From Actinomycetota bacterium (lineage in GTDB: Bacteria; Actinomycetota; Actinomycetes; S36-B12; UBA5976): a stretch of 10,470 bases of DNA. The translations under genes were made by a program, and so were the position numbers. Below the pieces are notes generated by a model, which saw only the letters and a program-made list of their open reading frames with translations, was not told where the DNA came from and searched no databases. Every line of letters starts with the position of its first letter. The first letter of the stretch is position 1. Positions 5,588 to 10,470 of the stretch are shown here, piece by piece. The stretch covers positions 1-10,470 of the forward strand of contig RGCY01000026.1 of the NCBI GenBank assembly GCA_009918865.1. The letters run 5' to 3'.

Positions 5588-6805
5588 TCAGGCAAACAAC
5601 TTCTGTAGGCGCGCTAGTCCGGTGCGAATGTCGTCATCGCCAAGTGCATAGGAAAGTCGCAGATATCCCGGAGTTCCAAAGGCCTCACCAGGCACAACCG
5701 CAACTTCGGCCTGCTCGAGAATCATCGCCGCAAGTTCAGCTGATGAATTGCAGACGATGCCGCCGTATTCCCGACCGAGTAATTCAGTGACGCGTGGGTA
5801 GGCGTAGAACGCACCTTCTGGCATGGGGCACACAACTCCAGAAATGTCGTTGAGCATGCCCACCATTAACTGCCGACGGGTATCGAAGGCGTTACGCATC
5901 CGTGCAACATCTTCAAGGCCGCCGGTGAGTGCTGCCAGTGCCGCAACTTGGCTGACATTGGCGACATTGCTCGTTGCATGCGACTGCAGATTCGTCGCGG
6001 CCTTGATGACATCGGTTGGACCAACCATCCAGCCAACTCGCCAGCCGGTCATCGCGTAAGTCTTTGCAACTCCGTTCACCAAAATGCACCGTTCAGCAAG
6101 AGCTGGCACTAGGTCAAGAATCGAGGCAAATTCAGCGTCGCCGTAAACGAGATGCTGATAAATCTCGTCGCTGATAATCCAGATACCGCGCTCAGCCGCC
6201 CACGCACCGATTGCTTCCACCTCAGCCGGTGAATACACCGCACCGGTTGGATTCGAAGGTGAGACGAAGACCAACGCTTTCGTGCGCTCAGTGATGTATT
6301 CATCCAACTGCGCGGGTGATGTGCGGTAGCCCGAAGACTCATCAGTGGGAACAACCACAGAGTGCGCCCCAGTGAGAGCGATTGATTCTGGGTATGTGGT
6401 CCAGAACGGACTCGGCAGTAGCACTTCATCGCCCGGGTCCAAGATGGTGGCGAAAGCGTTGAAGAGTGCTTGCTTGCCGCCGTTGGTGACCAGCACCTGC
6501 TCTGGCGCGACTGTCACGTTGCTGTCCCGTGCAGTCACATCTGCAATTGCCTGCCGCAGGGCTGGAATTCCCGGAGTGGGGGAGTACTTGTGCCACTTTG
6601 GCTCGCGCGCTGCGGCAACGGCGGCGTCCACAATGTGAGTGGGGGTTGGAAAATCAGGTTCGCCGGCACCAAATCCGATGACCGGTCGGCCCGCTGCGAT
6701 GAGCGCCTTCGCCTTGGCGTCCACCGCGAGCGTCGCGCTCTCGGCAATTGCACCCACACGGGCGGAGATTCGTCGAGTCTGGGCAGAGTTGGTGGCGGCG
6801 CTCAT
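5588..6805 (-). CDS. pyridoxal-phosphate-dependent aspartate aminotransferase, class I
   Basis: A 405-residue fold-type I aminotransferase, most like bacterial subgroup I-gamma aspartate aminotransferases (L-aspartate + 2-oxoglutarate to oxaloacetate + L-glutamate). Visible signatures, numbered from ATG 6805, are GAGEPDFPTP (46-55), the cofactor loop TNGGKQALFNA (107-117), SPSNPTG (182-188) with Asn185, SDEIYQHLVYG with Asp213 and Tyr216, the Schiff-base Lys248 in NGVAKTYAMTGWRVG, and Arg383 in YLRLSYA, which binds the substrate carboxylate. All key residues are intact. The frame is open a little further upstream (Met at 6832), but MSAATNSAQTRRIS fits the family start better. It is convergent with murB and divergent from tRNA-Trp. 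An aminotransferase of this type sits beside secE in other actinobacteria. Some relatives also use prephenate or aromatic substrates, so aspC or aspB cannot be chosen from sequence alone. Confidence 0.92.
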   Translation of the reverse strand: MSAATNSAQTRRISARVGAIAESATLAVDAKAKALIAAGRPVIGFGAGEPDFPTPTHIVDAAVAAAREPKWHKYSPTPGIPALRQAIADVTARDSNVTVAPEQVLVTNGGKQALFNAFATILDPGDEVLLPSPFWTTYPESIALTGAHSVVVPTDESSGYRTSPAQLDEYITERTKALVFVSPSNPTGAVYSPAEVEAIGAWAAERGIWIISDEIYQHLVYGDAEFASILDLVPALAERCILVNGVAKTYAMTGWRVGWMVGPTDVIKAATNLQSHATSNVANVSQVAALAALTGGLEDVARMRNAFDTRRQLMVGMLNDISGVVCPMPEGAFYAYPRVTELLGREYGGIVCNSSAELAAMILEQAEVAVVPGEAFGTPGYLRLSYALGDDDIRTGLARLQKLFA

Positions 6806-7005
6806 GTGCCCGAATCTTGCTGCATCTCGCACCTACCTGCCCTGTGGGACTCCGGTGGGTGGCAGTTTCCGGGCTAGCCGTAGACTCCTGCCTCTGCGGC
6901 GACTCCGGTCTGCTGCTGCGTAAGCATGCCTACGCCCATAGTTCCGCTGGTTTCAAGCCGTCGGAAGGACGCGAGCGTGCCATCGCAGCGCGGAAAAGTC
7001 TCCGG
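6806..7005. other. divergent intergenic region, aminotransferase / tRNA-Trp
   Basis: This 200-base gap must hold the promoter for the minus-strand aminotransferase and the one for tRNA-Trp and secE. On the plus strand TAGACT (6881-6886) and CATAGT (6938-6943) match the loose -10 pattern, but neither has a good -35 partner at 16-18 bases. I see no clear hairpin, operator or small gene here. Confidence 0.3.
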
Positions 7006-7078
7006 AGGGTCATAGCTCAATTGGTAGAGCACCGGTCTCCAAAACCGGGGGTTGGGGGTTCGAGTCCCTCTGACCCTG
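7006..7078 (+). tRNA. tRNA-Trp (anticodon CCA)
   Basis: The acceptor AGGGTCA (7006-7012) pairs perfectly with TGACCCT (7071-7077), with discriminator G7078. The D stem is GCTC/GAGC. The anticodon stem CCGGT/ACCGG encloses CTCCAAA with CCA at 7039-7041. The T arm is GGGGG-TTCGAGT-CCCTC. The 3' CCA is not encoded. It lies 82 bases upstream of secE, the classic actinobacterial trpT-secE-nusG arrangement. Confidence 0.98.
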
Positions 7079-7160
7079 CTCACTGCAGAGTCGGGACCCC
7101 CGACTGCACACCAGCAACGGTGCGCATGCGCACGACACACACGATGAAGGACGGCACGAA

Positions 7161-7397
7161 GTGAACGACACGATTGTCGAACGGGACAGCGCTGATGAGC
7201 GCAAGGGTCTGTTCGCCCGCATCGGGCTGTTCTATCGCCAGATGGTCAATGAACTGACCAAAGTGGTGTGGCCAACTCGCAATCAGATGACGACCTACAC
7301 ATGGGTTGTTGTCGGATTTGTGGCGATTCTGGCCGTCATCGTCGGCGTCGTTGATCTCGGCCTGGCCAAAGCAGTCCTTGCAGTCTTCGGCAAGTGA
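7161..7397 (+). CDS. secE: preprotein translocase subunit SecE
   Basis: The small essential membrane subunit of the SecYEG translocon, which clamps SecY in the cytoplasmic membrane. The 78-residue length is typical of the single-span SecE of Gram-positive bacteria. The amphipathic cytoplasmic helix (about 19-35) is followed by the signature ELTKVVWPTRNQM (31-43). A single transmembrane helix follows at about residues 47-68 (VVVGFVAILAVIVGVV), then a short C-terminal tail. The GTG start at 7161 is supported by GAAGGA (7146-7151) at 9-base spacing. An ATG at 7144 is out of frame and reads only six codons. It is followed by nusG after 52 bases, probably in one transcript that may begin upstream of tRNA-Trp. 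Confidence 0.96.
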   Translation: MNDTIVERDSADERKGLFARIGLFYRQMVNELTKVVWPTRNQMTTYTWVVVGFVAILAVIVGVVDLGLAKAVLAVFGK

Positions 7398-7449
7398 TCT
7401 CCAAATTTCACAGCCCATCACTGGATAAACGACGAAAGCGAGTTAGCAC

Positions 7450-8310
7450 GTGAGCGAGAACTTCAGCGAGCAGTTGGTCGACGAGTCCGTCGACGCCGCC
7501 GCGATGCCCGCTGACGATTCCGCCGCTGTTCACCACACTGCGGATGATTCCGCTGGACATGACTCGACTGACGCTGCCAGCGATGAGTCCTCCGATGTTG
7601 CAGATGCTGCAGCGAGCGCGGAAGCAGAACCGGCGGTAGATGTTTCCGCTGACACCACGGCATCCGAATCAGATTCTGCAGATACTGACGACGCAGACGC
7701 TGAAGACGAAGACCCGCTTGAAGCATTCAAAGCGCGCATGCGCCAAAAGCCAGGTCAATGGTTCGTCGTCCACTCGGCATCAGGCAAAGAGAAGACGGTG
7801 CGCAACAACTTGCAGGCACGTATCTCCACGCTGAACATGGAAGATTTCATTTTTGAAATTGAAGTGCCCACGGAAGAGTTTTTTGAAATCAAATCCGGTC
7901 AGCGTAAATTGCGTGAGCGGCCGAAGTTCCCTGGTTACGTTCTCGTTCGCATGGACCTCACGGATGAGTCATGGGGTGTCGTGCGCCACACACCTGGCGT
8001 GACTGGATTTGTGGGCCATGGGCATCAGCCGTCAGCGTTGTCGCTTGATGAAGCCGCACAACTTCTCATGCCACCTGTTGAACTCAAGACTGCTGCGGCC
8101 GCCCCAGGGGCTACTGCACCGGCGGCTCGTCAGATTGAAGTTGACTTCGCGGTAGGCGACTCGGTCACCATCATTGATGGTCCGTTCGCAACACTGCACG
8201 CCACGATTTCTGAAATCAACATCGACGGTCAAAAGGTCGTCGGCCTCACTGAAATCTTCGGCAGAGAGACTCCCGTCGAACTGTCGTTCACCCAAATCCA
8301 GAAGAACTGA
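7450..8310 (+). CDS. nusG: transcription termination/antitermination factor NusG
   Basis: NusG binds the RNA polymerase clamp through its NGN domain and links it to Rho or the ribosome through its KOW domain. In this 286-residue protein, residues 1-93 form an Asp/Glu/Ser/Ala-rich extension with no Lys or Arg. The NGN domain runs from about 102 to 208 (QWFVVHSASGKEKTVRNNL; FPGYVLVRMDL 160-170; TPGVTGFVG 181-189). An Ala/Pro linker covers about 214-227, and the KOW domain 232-286 (VGDSVTIIDGPFATLHATI; IFGRETPVEL 269-278). Long acidic N-termini are known in actinobacterial NusG. The GTG at 7450 is chosen because the acidic extension is continuous from it. The Shine-Dalgarno upstream is weak (GAAAGCGAG region). 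It lies between secE and rplK, as in most bacteria. Confidence 0.98.
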   Translation: MSENFSEQLVDESVDAAAMPADDSAAVHHTADDSAGHDSTDAASDESSDVADAAASAEAEPAVDVSADTTASESDSADTDDADAEDEDPLEAFKARMRQKPGQWFVVHSASGKEKTVRNNLQARISTLNMEDFIFEIEVPTEEFFEIKSGQRKLRERPKFPGYVLVRMDLTDESWGVVRHTPGVTGFVGHGHQPSALSLDEAAQLLMPPVELKTAAAAPGATAPAARQIEVDFAVGDSVTIIDGPFATLHATISEINIDGQKVVGLTEIFGRETPVELSFTQIQKN

Positions 8311-8340
8311 TCTGGCCGCTCAAAGGAAAGAAGAAAACAC

Positions 8341-8772
8341 ATGCCACCGAAGAAGAAGGTCTCAGCCATCATCAAGCTGCAGATCCAGGCTGGTGCCGCT
8401 AACCCGGCTCCTCCAGTGGGCCCGGCGCTCGGTCAGCACGGTGTCAACATCATGGAGTTCTGCAAGGCTTACAACGCCGCCACGGAGAGTCAACGCGGTC
8501 AAATCATCCCCGTTGAAATCACGGTGTATGAGGACCGTTCCTTTGACTTCGTCACGAAGACCCCGCCTGCTGCTCGCTTGATTCTGAAGTACGCAGGTGT
8601 GGAAAAGGGTTCAGGCGTTCCGAACAAGACCAAGGTTGCCACCATCTCGAAGGACCAGGTCCGCGAGATTGCGCAAATCAAGGCCGAAGATCTCAACGCG
8701 AACGATGTTGATATGGCGATGCGCATCATTGAGGGCACCGCGCGCTCAATGGGCATCACCGTCGTTGACTGA
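8341..8772 (+). CDS. rplK: 50S ribosomal protein L11
   Basis: L11 forms the GTPase-associated centre with 23S rRNA helices 43-44, contacts translation factors, and is the thiopeptide target region. The 143 residues match the family length. The proline-rich N-terminal domain (QIQAGAANPAPPVGPALG, 14-31, then GQHGVNIMEFCKAYN) and the rRNA-binding C-domain (KTKVATISKDQVREIAQIK; MRIIEGTARSMGITV near the end) are intact. A purine-rich stretch, AAAGGAAAGAAG (8322-8333), precedes ATG 8341. It begins 30 bases after nusG, in the same likely operon. The N-terminal PPKKK is typical of actinobacterial L11. Confidence 0.98.
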   Translation: MPPKKKVSAIIKLQIQAGAANPAPPVGPALGQHGVNIMEFCKAYNAATESQRGQIIPVEITVYEDRSFDFVTKTPPAARLILKYAGVEKGSGVPNKTKVATISKDQVREIAQIKAEDLNANDVDMAMRIIEGTARSMGITVVD

Positions 8773-8795
8773 GGCACGCGCAGCAGTCACGGCAG

Positions 8796-8862
8796 GTGTG
8801 AGTTCCCACCGAACTCGCACAACCCCACCGCATCCGCGGCTGGGGGTGGGAGGGCCACCACC
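8796..8862 (+). promoter_or_regulatory. structured rplK-rplA spacer with candidate hairpins
   Basis: The 128-base gap between rplK and rplA is long for this operon and contains a strong hairpin: GTGTGAGTTC (8796-8805), loop CCACC, GAACTCGCAC (8811-8820), ten pairs with one G-U. A second possible stem is CCCACC (8824-8829) with GGTGGG (8845-8850). The latter can alternatively pair with CCACC (8855-8859). The structures end 26 bases before the rplA Shine-Dalgarno and have no U-tract, so they are not obvious terminators. They could be an RNA processing site, an mRNA-stability element or an L1 operator. I cannot align them to the known L1-binding fold. Confidence 0.4.
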
Positions 8863-8900
8863 GGGTGAGTCCGCACGCACCACAACGAAGGAGAAAGACC

Positions 8901-9614
8901 ATGCAACGCAGTAAGTCCTACAAGAAGGCTGCAGCGGCTGTCGACGGCGACGCCTTGTACGCCCCCCTTGCAGCCGCAACGTTGGCCAAGGAAACCGCCA
9001 CAACCAAGTTCGATGCCACTGTTGAGGTGTCGATGTGTCTCGGTGTTGACCCCCGTAAGGCCGACCAAATGGTCCGCGGCACCGTCAACCTGCCTCACGG
9101 CACTGGCAAGACCGCACGCGTCATTGTTTTTGCTGCAGCAGATAAGGCCGAAGAAGCGCGTGCCGCAGGTGCAGATGAAGTTGGCGCAGATGAATTGATT
9201 GACCGCGTCGCCGGCGGTTGGACCGCTTTCGACGCTGTTGTCGCGACCCCAGACATGATGGGCAAGGTCGGTCGACTCGGCAAGGTTCTCGGCCCACGCG
9301 GTTTGATGCCGAACCCCAAGACCGGCACCGTGACCATGGATGTTGCCAAAGCCGTGAGCGACATCAAGGGCGGAAAGATTGAATTCCGCGTGGACAAGCA
9401 TGCGAACTTGCAATTCATCATCGGCAAGGCGTCCTTCTCAACGACGCAGCTCGTTGAGAACTACGCAGCGGCACTCGATGAAGTGCTGCGTTTGAAGCCG
9501 GCAAGTTCAAAGGGCCGCTACATCAAGAAGACTGTGTTTTCTACGACCATGGGTCCTGGAATCCCGGTTGATCCGATGCGCACCACTGGTCTGTTGGAGC
9601 AGGACGAAGCCTGA
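8901..9614 (+). CDS. rplA: 50S ribosomal protein L1
   Basis: L1 forms the mobile L1 stalk that guides deacylated tRNA out of the E site, and in many bacteria it represses its own operon by binding mRNA. The 237-residue length is standard. Family blocks visible are QMVRGTVNLPHGTGKTARV (56-74), DAVVATPDMMGKVGRLG (111-127), the signature GKVLGPRGLMPNPKTGTVT (127-145), and the C-terminal KGRYIKK..FSTTMGPGIPVD (204-224). ATG 8901 is chosen over an upstream in-frame GTG (8865) because AAGGAG (8888-8893) lies 7 bases before it and MQRSKSYKKA is the normal L1 start. It follows rplK after a 128-base structured spacer and is followed by a strong terminator-like hairpin. Confidence 0.98.
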   Translation: MQRSKSYKKAAAAVDGDALYAPLAAATLAKETATTKFDATVEVSMCLGVDPRKADQMVRGTVNLPHGTGKTARVIVFAAADKAEEARAAGADEVGADELIDRVAGGWTAFDAVVATPDMMGKVGRLGKVLGPRGLMPNPKTGTVTMDVAKAVSDIKGGKIEFRVDKHANLQFIIGKASFSTTQLVENYAAALDEVLRLKPASSKGRYIKKTVFSTTMGPGIPVDPMRTTGLLEQDEA

Positions 9615-9631
9615 TTCACTGAGGCGCGAGA

Positions 9632-9674
9632 AAGCAGCCCACCGCCATGGTCGCTCATGGCAGGTGGGCTGCTT
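9632..9674 (+). terminator. strong terminator-like hairpin after rplA
   Basis: AAGCAGCCCACC (9632-9643) pairs with GGTGGGCTGCTT (9663-9674) for 12 base pairs. It is continued inside by GCCATG (9644-9649) with CATGGC (9656-9661), with loop GTCGCT and one bulged A (9662): 18 pairs in all. The 3' flank CACTTTGTC is only weakly T-rich, which is common for actinobacterial terminators. Lying 17 bases after the rplA stop, it probably ends or attenuates the secE-rplA transcript before rplJ. Confidence 0.75.
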
Positions 9675-9780
9675 CACTTTGTCGACTTGTCCTCACTCGC
9701 TCTCCGCGATACCCGATGCCGCTGCACATCGAAGCAAGACCAATTGCGACCCCGATGTCGGAGTAGCGATGCAGAGCAGG

Positions 9781-9786
9781 TATCTT
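9781..9786 (+). promoter_or_regulatory. possible -10 element for rplJ
   Basis: TATCTT matches TANNNT and would place transcription start near 9793, just where the structured L10-type leader begins. That agreement is the main support. A -35 hexamer is not convincing. The stretch from the terminator (9674) to here holds no gene that I can support. Confidence 0.33.
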
Positions 9787-9792
9787 TCAACC

Positions 9793-9985
9793 TGACCGAA
9801 GACCGCCGGTAGGTCCCGCAAAGACCCGAAGGCAGACGCCGATTCATCGGAGTCCGCCGGCGCAGGCCGCAGCACAGCAAAGCGCTCGTTGGTGAGCGTT
9901 GTCTGTGCCCGACTTGCGCCCCATGCCCATGGCATGGGGTTTCTTGCTGTAGGACCCACGGGCGGCGCACCACAGGTAACGACTG
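9793..9985 (+). promoter_or_regulatory. ribosomal protein L10 leader (rplJ 5' UTR autoregulatory element)
   Basis: The ~200-base leader before rplJ looks like the L10-binding autoregulatory leader known upstream of rplJL in bacteria. It opens with GACCGAAGACCGCCGG (9794-9809) and GACCCGAAGG (9823-9832), purine-rich motifs that I recall from actinobacterial rplJ leaders. A stacked arm follows: GGCGCA (9859-9864) with TGCGCC (9915-9920), then GCACAG (9872-9877) with CTGTGC (9903-9908), an asymmetric CAA/GT internal loop, and AGCGCTC (9881-9887) with GAGCGTT (9894-9900). In the known system, excess L10(L12)4 binds such an internal-loop stem to shut down expression. The 3' strand of the outer stem shares bases 9919-9920 with the downstream terminator-like hairpin, so the two can compete. 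Confidence 0.6.
9919..9945 (+). terminator. attenuator-type hairpin in the rplJ leader
   Basis: CCCCATGCC (9919-9927), loop CAT, GGCATGGGG (9931-9939) gives nine perfect pairs, directly followed by TTTCTT (9940-9945). This is a compact intrinsic-terminator shape 55 bases before the rplJ start codon, so its natural role would be premature termination in the leader, controlled by the upstream L10-type arm. It does not overlap the rplJ Shine-Dalgarno (AGGAG, 9988-9992), which argues for transcriptional rather than translational control. Confidence 0.65.
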
Positions 9986-9999
9986 ACAGGAGTGCCACC

Positions 10000-10470
10000 A
10001 TGGCCCGTCCCGACAAGGTTTCAGCAGTCGCTGAAATCGCTGAGGACTTCTCCACTTCCAGTGCAGCCATGCTCACTGAGTACCGCGGCTTGACCGTTGG
10101 CCAGTTGAAGCAATTGCGTCGTGCACTAGGTGGCACCACGAAGTACGCGGTTGTGAAGAACACACTTGCCAAGATTGGTGCGCAACAGGCTGGAGTTTCC
10201 GGTCTTGACGACATGCTCGCCGGTCCGAGCGCCATTGCGTTCGTTAAGGGCGACCCGGTTGATGCGGCCAAGGGTCTGCGCAACTTCGCCCGTGAGTTCC
10301 CACTGCTGGTCATCAAGGGCGCGTGGATGGACGGTCGCGTTCTCACCGCTGCGGAAGTCAACAAACTTGCCGACCTTGAGTCGCGCGAAGTTCTGTTGGC
10401 CAAGTTGGCCGGCGCGATGAACGCCAGCCTTTCCAAGGCGGCTGCGCTGTTCCAGGCACCGTTGTCCAAG
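10000..10470 (+). CDS. rplJ: 50S ribosomal protein L10, 3' partial
   Basis: L10 anchors the L7/L12 dimers to the GTPase-associated centre of the large subunit, and in complex with L12 it represses its own mRNA. 157 codons are visible and the frame runs past the right edge, so a short C-terminal part (typical total about 170-190 residues) is missing. The N-terminal rRNA-binding domain is clear: MARPDKVSAVAEIAEDF, TEYRGLTVGQLKQLRRAL (26-43), YAVVKNTLAKI (48-58), GPSAIAF (75-81). The L12-binding C-terminal helix (SREVLLAKLAGAMNASLSK) has begun. ATG 10000 is supported by AGGAG (9988-9992) at 7-base spacing. It is expected to be followed by rplL outside the window. Confidence 0.97.
   Translation, partial: MARPDKVSAVAEIAEDFSTSSAAMLTEYRGLTVGQLKQLRRALGGTTKYAVVKNTLAKIGAQQAGVSGLDDMLAGPSAIAFVKGDPVDAAKGLRNFAREFPLLVIKGAWMDGRVLTAAEVNKLADLESREVLLAKLAGAMNASLSKAAALFQAPLSK

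Noticed and set aside
6806..6832. Longer aminotransferase start at Met 6832
   Set aside because: The extra nine residues (MRDAARFGH) do not resemble the family N-terminus, and the internal Met at 6805 gives the usual start. The choice is not certain.
7144..7164. Six-codon mini-ORF (ATG 7144 to TGA 7162-7164) overlapping the secE start
   Set aside because: It could suggest translational coupling, but it is very short, contains the secE Shine-Dalgarno itself, and nothing supports its translation.
8865..8900. Upstream in-frame GTG start for rplA
   Set aside because: It would add 12 residues not found in L1 and lies inside the hairpin-rich spacer. ATG 8901 has a good Shine-Dalgarno and the normal L1 N-terminus.
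9693..10469. Long open frame on the minus strand opposite the rplJ leader and rplJ
   Set aside because: It lies antisense to clear rplJ coding sequence and a structured leader. Its translation is Ala/Ser/Arg-rich without a recognisable family, as expected from the codon bias of the real gene.

Overview
The window looks like a chromosomal segment of an actinobacterium (Actinomycetota). The strongest evidence is gene order: tRNA-Thr, tRNA-Met, rpmG, a HadA-like/HadB-like pair, murB, an aspartate aminotransferase, tRNA-Trp, secE, nusG, rplK, rplA, rplJ. This arrangement is well known from Mycobacterium and Streptomyces. NusG has the long acidic N-terminal extension typical of the phylum, and GTG starts are frequent (rpmG, hadA-like, glycosyltransferase, secE, nusG). 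By eye the base composition is moderately GC-rich rather than the ~70% of many actinobacteria. I cannot name a genus.

Left part (1-2201): the 3' portion of a large GH13 alpha-amylase-type glycosidase with all catalytic residues visible. Its 5' end lies outside the window. Middle-left (2268-4501): tRNA-Thr(GGU), tRNA-Met(CAU), rpmG (zinc-type L33), then three translationally coupled genes: a HadA-like MaoC N-terminal-type protein, a HadB-like hydratase with its catalytic Asp/His, and a probable GT2-like glycosyltransferase that begins with a segment resembling the C-terminal tail of cysteinyl-tRNA synthetase. Middle (4530-6805): murB, whose 3' end is broken by an internal deletion plus frameshift, converging on a minus-strand PLP-dependent aspartate aminotransferase.

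Right part (7006-10470): tRNA-Trp(CCA), then the protein-export and ribosomal cluster secE, nusG, rplK (L11), rplA (L1), a strong terminator-like hairpin, a structured leader resembling the L10-binding rplJ leader with its own terminator-like hairpin, and rplJ (L10), which runs off the window. The translation and export genes form the conserved core. The 2482-4501 block forms one tightly packed likely operon. The aminotransferase is transcribed away from tRNA-Trp.

Most of the window is ordinary core genome. The items that deserve a second look are the disrupted murB 3' end, the unusual domain make-up and position of the glycosyltransferase, and the RNA structures around rplA and rplJ. I see no CRISPR array, insertion sequence, phage gene or defence system.
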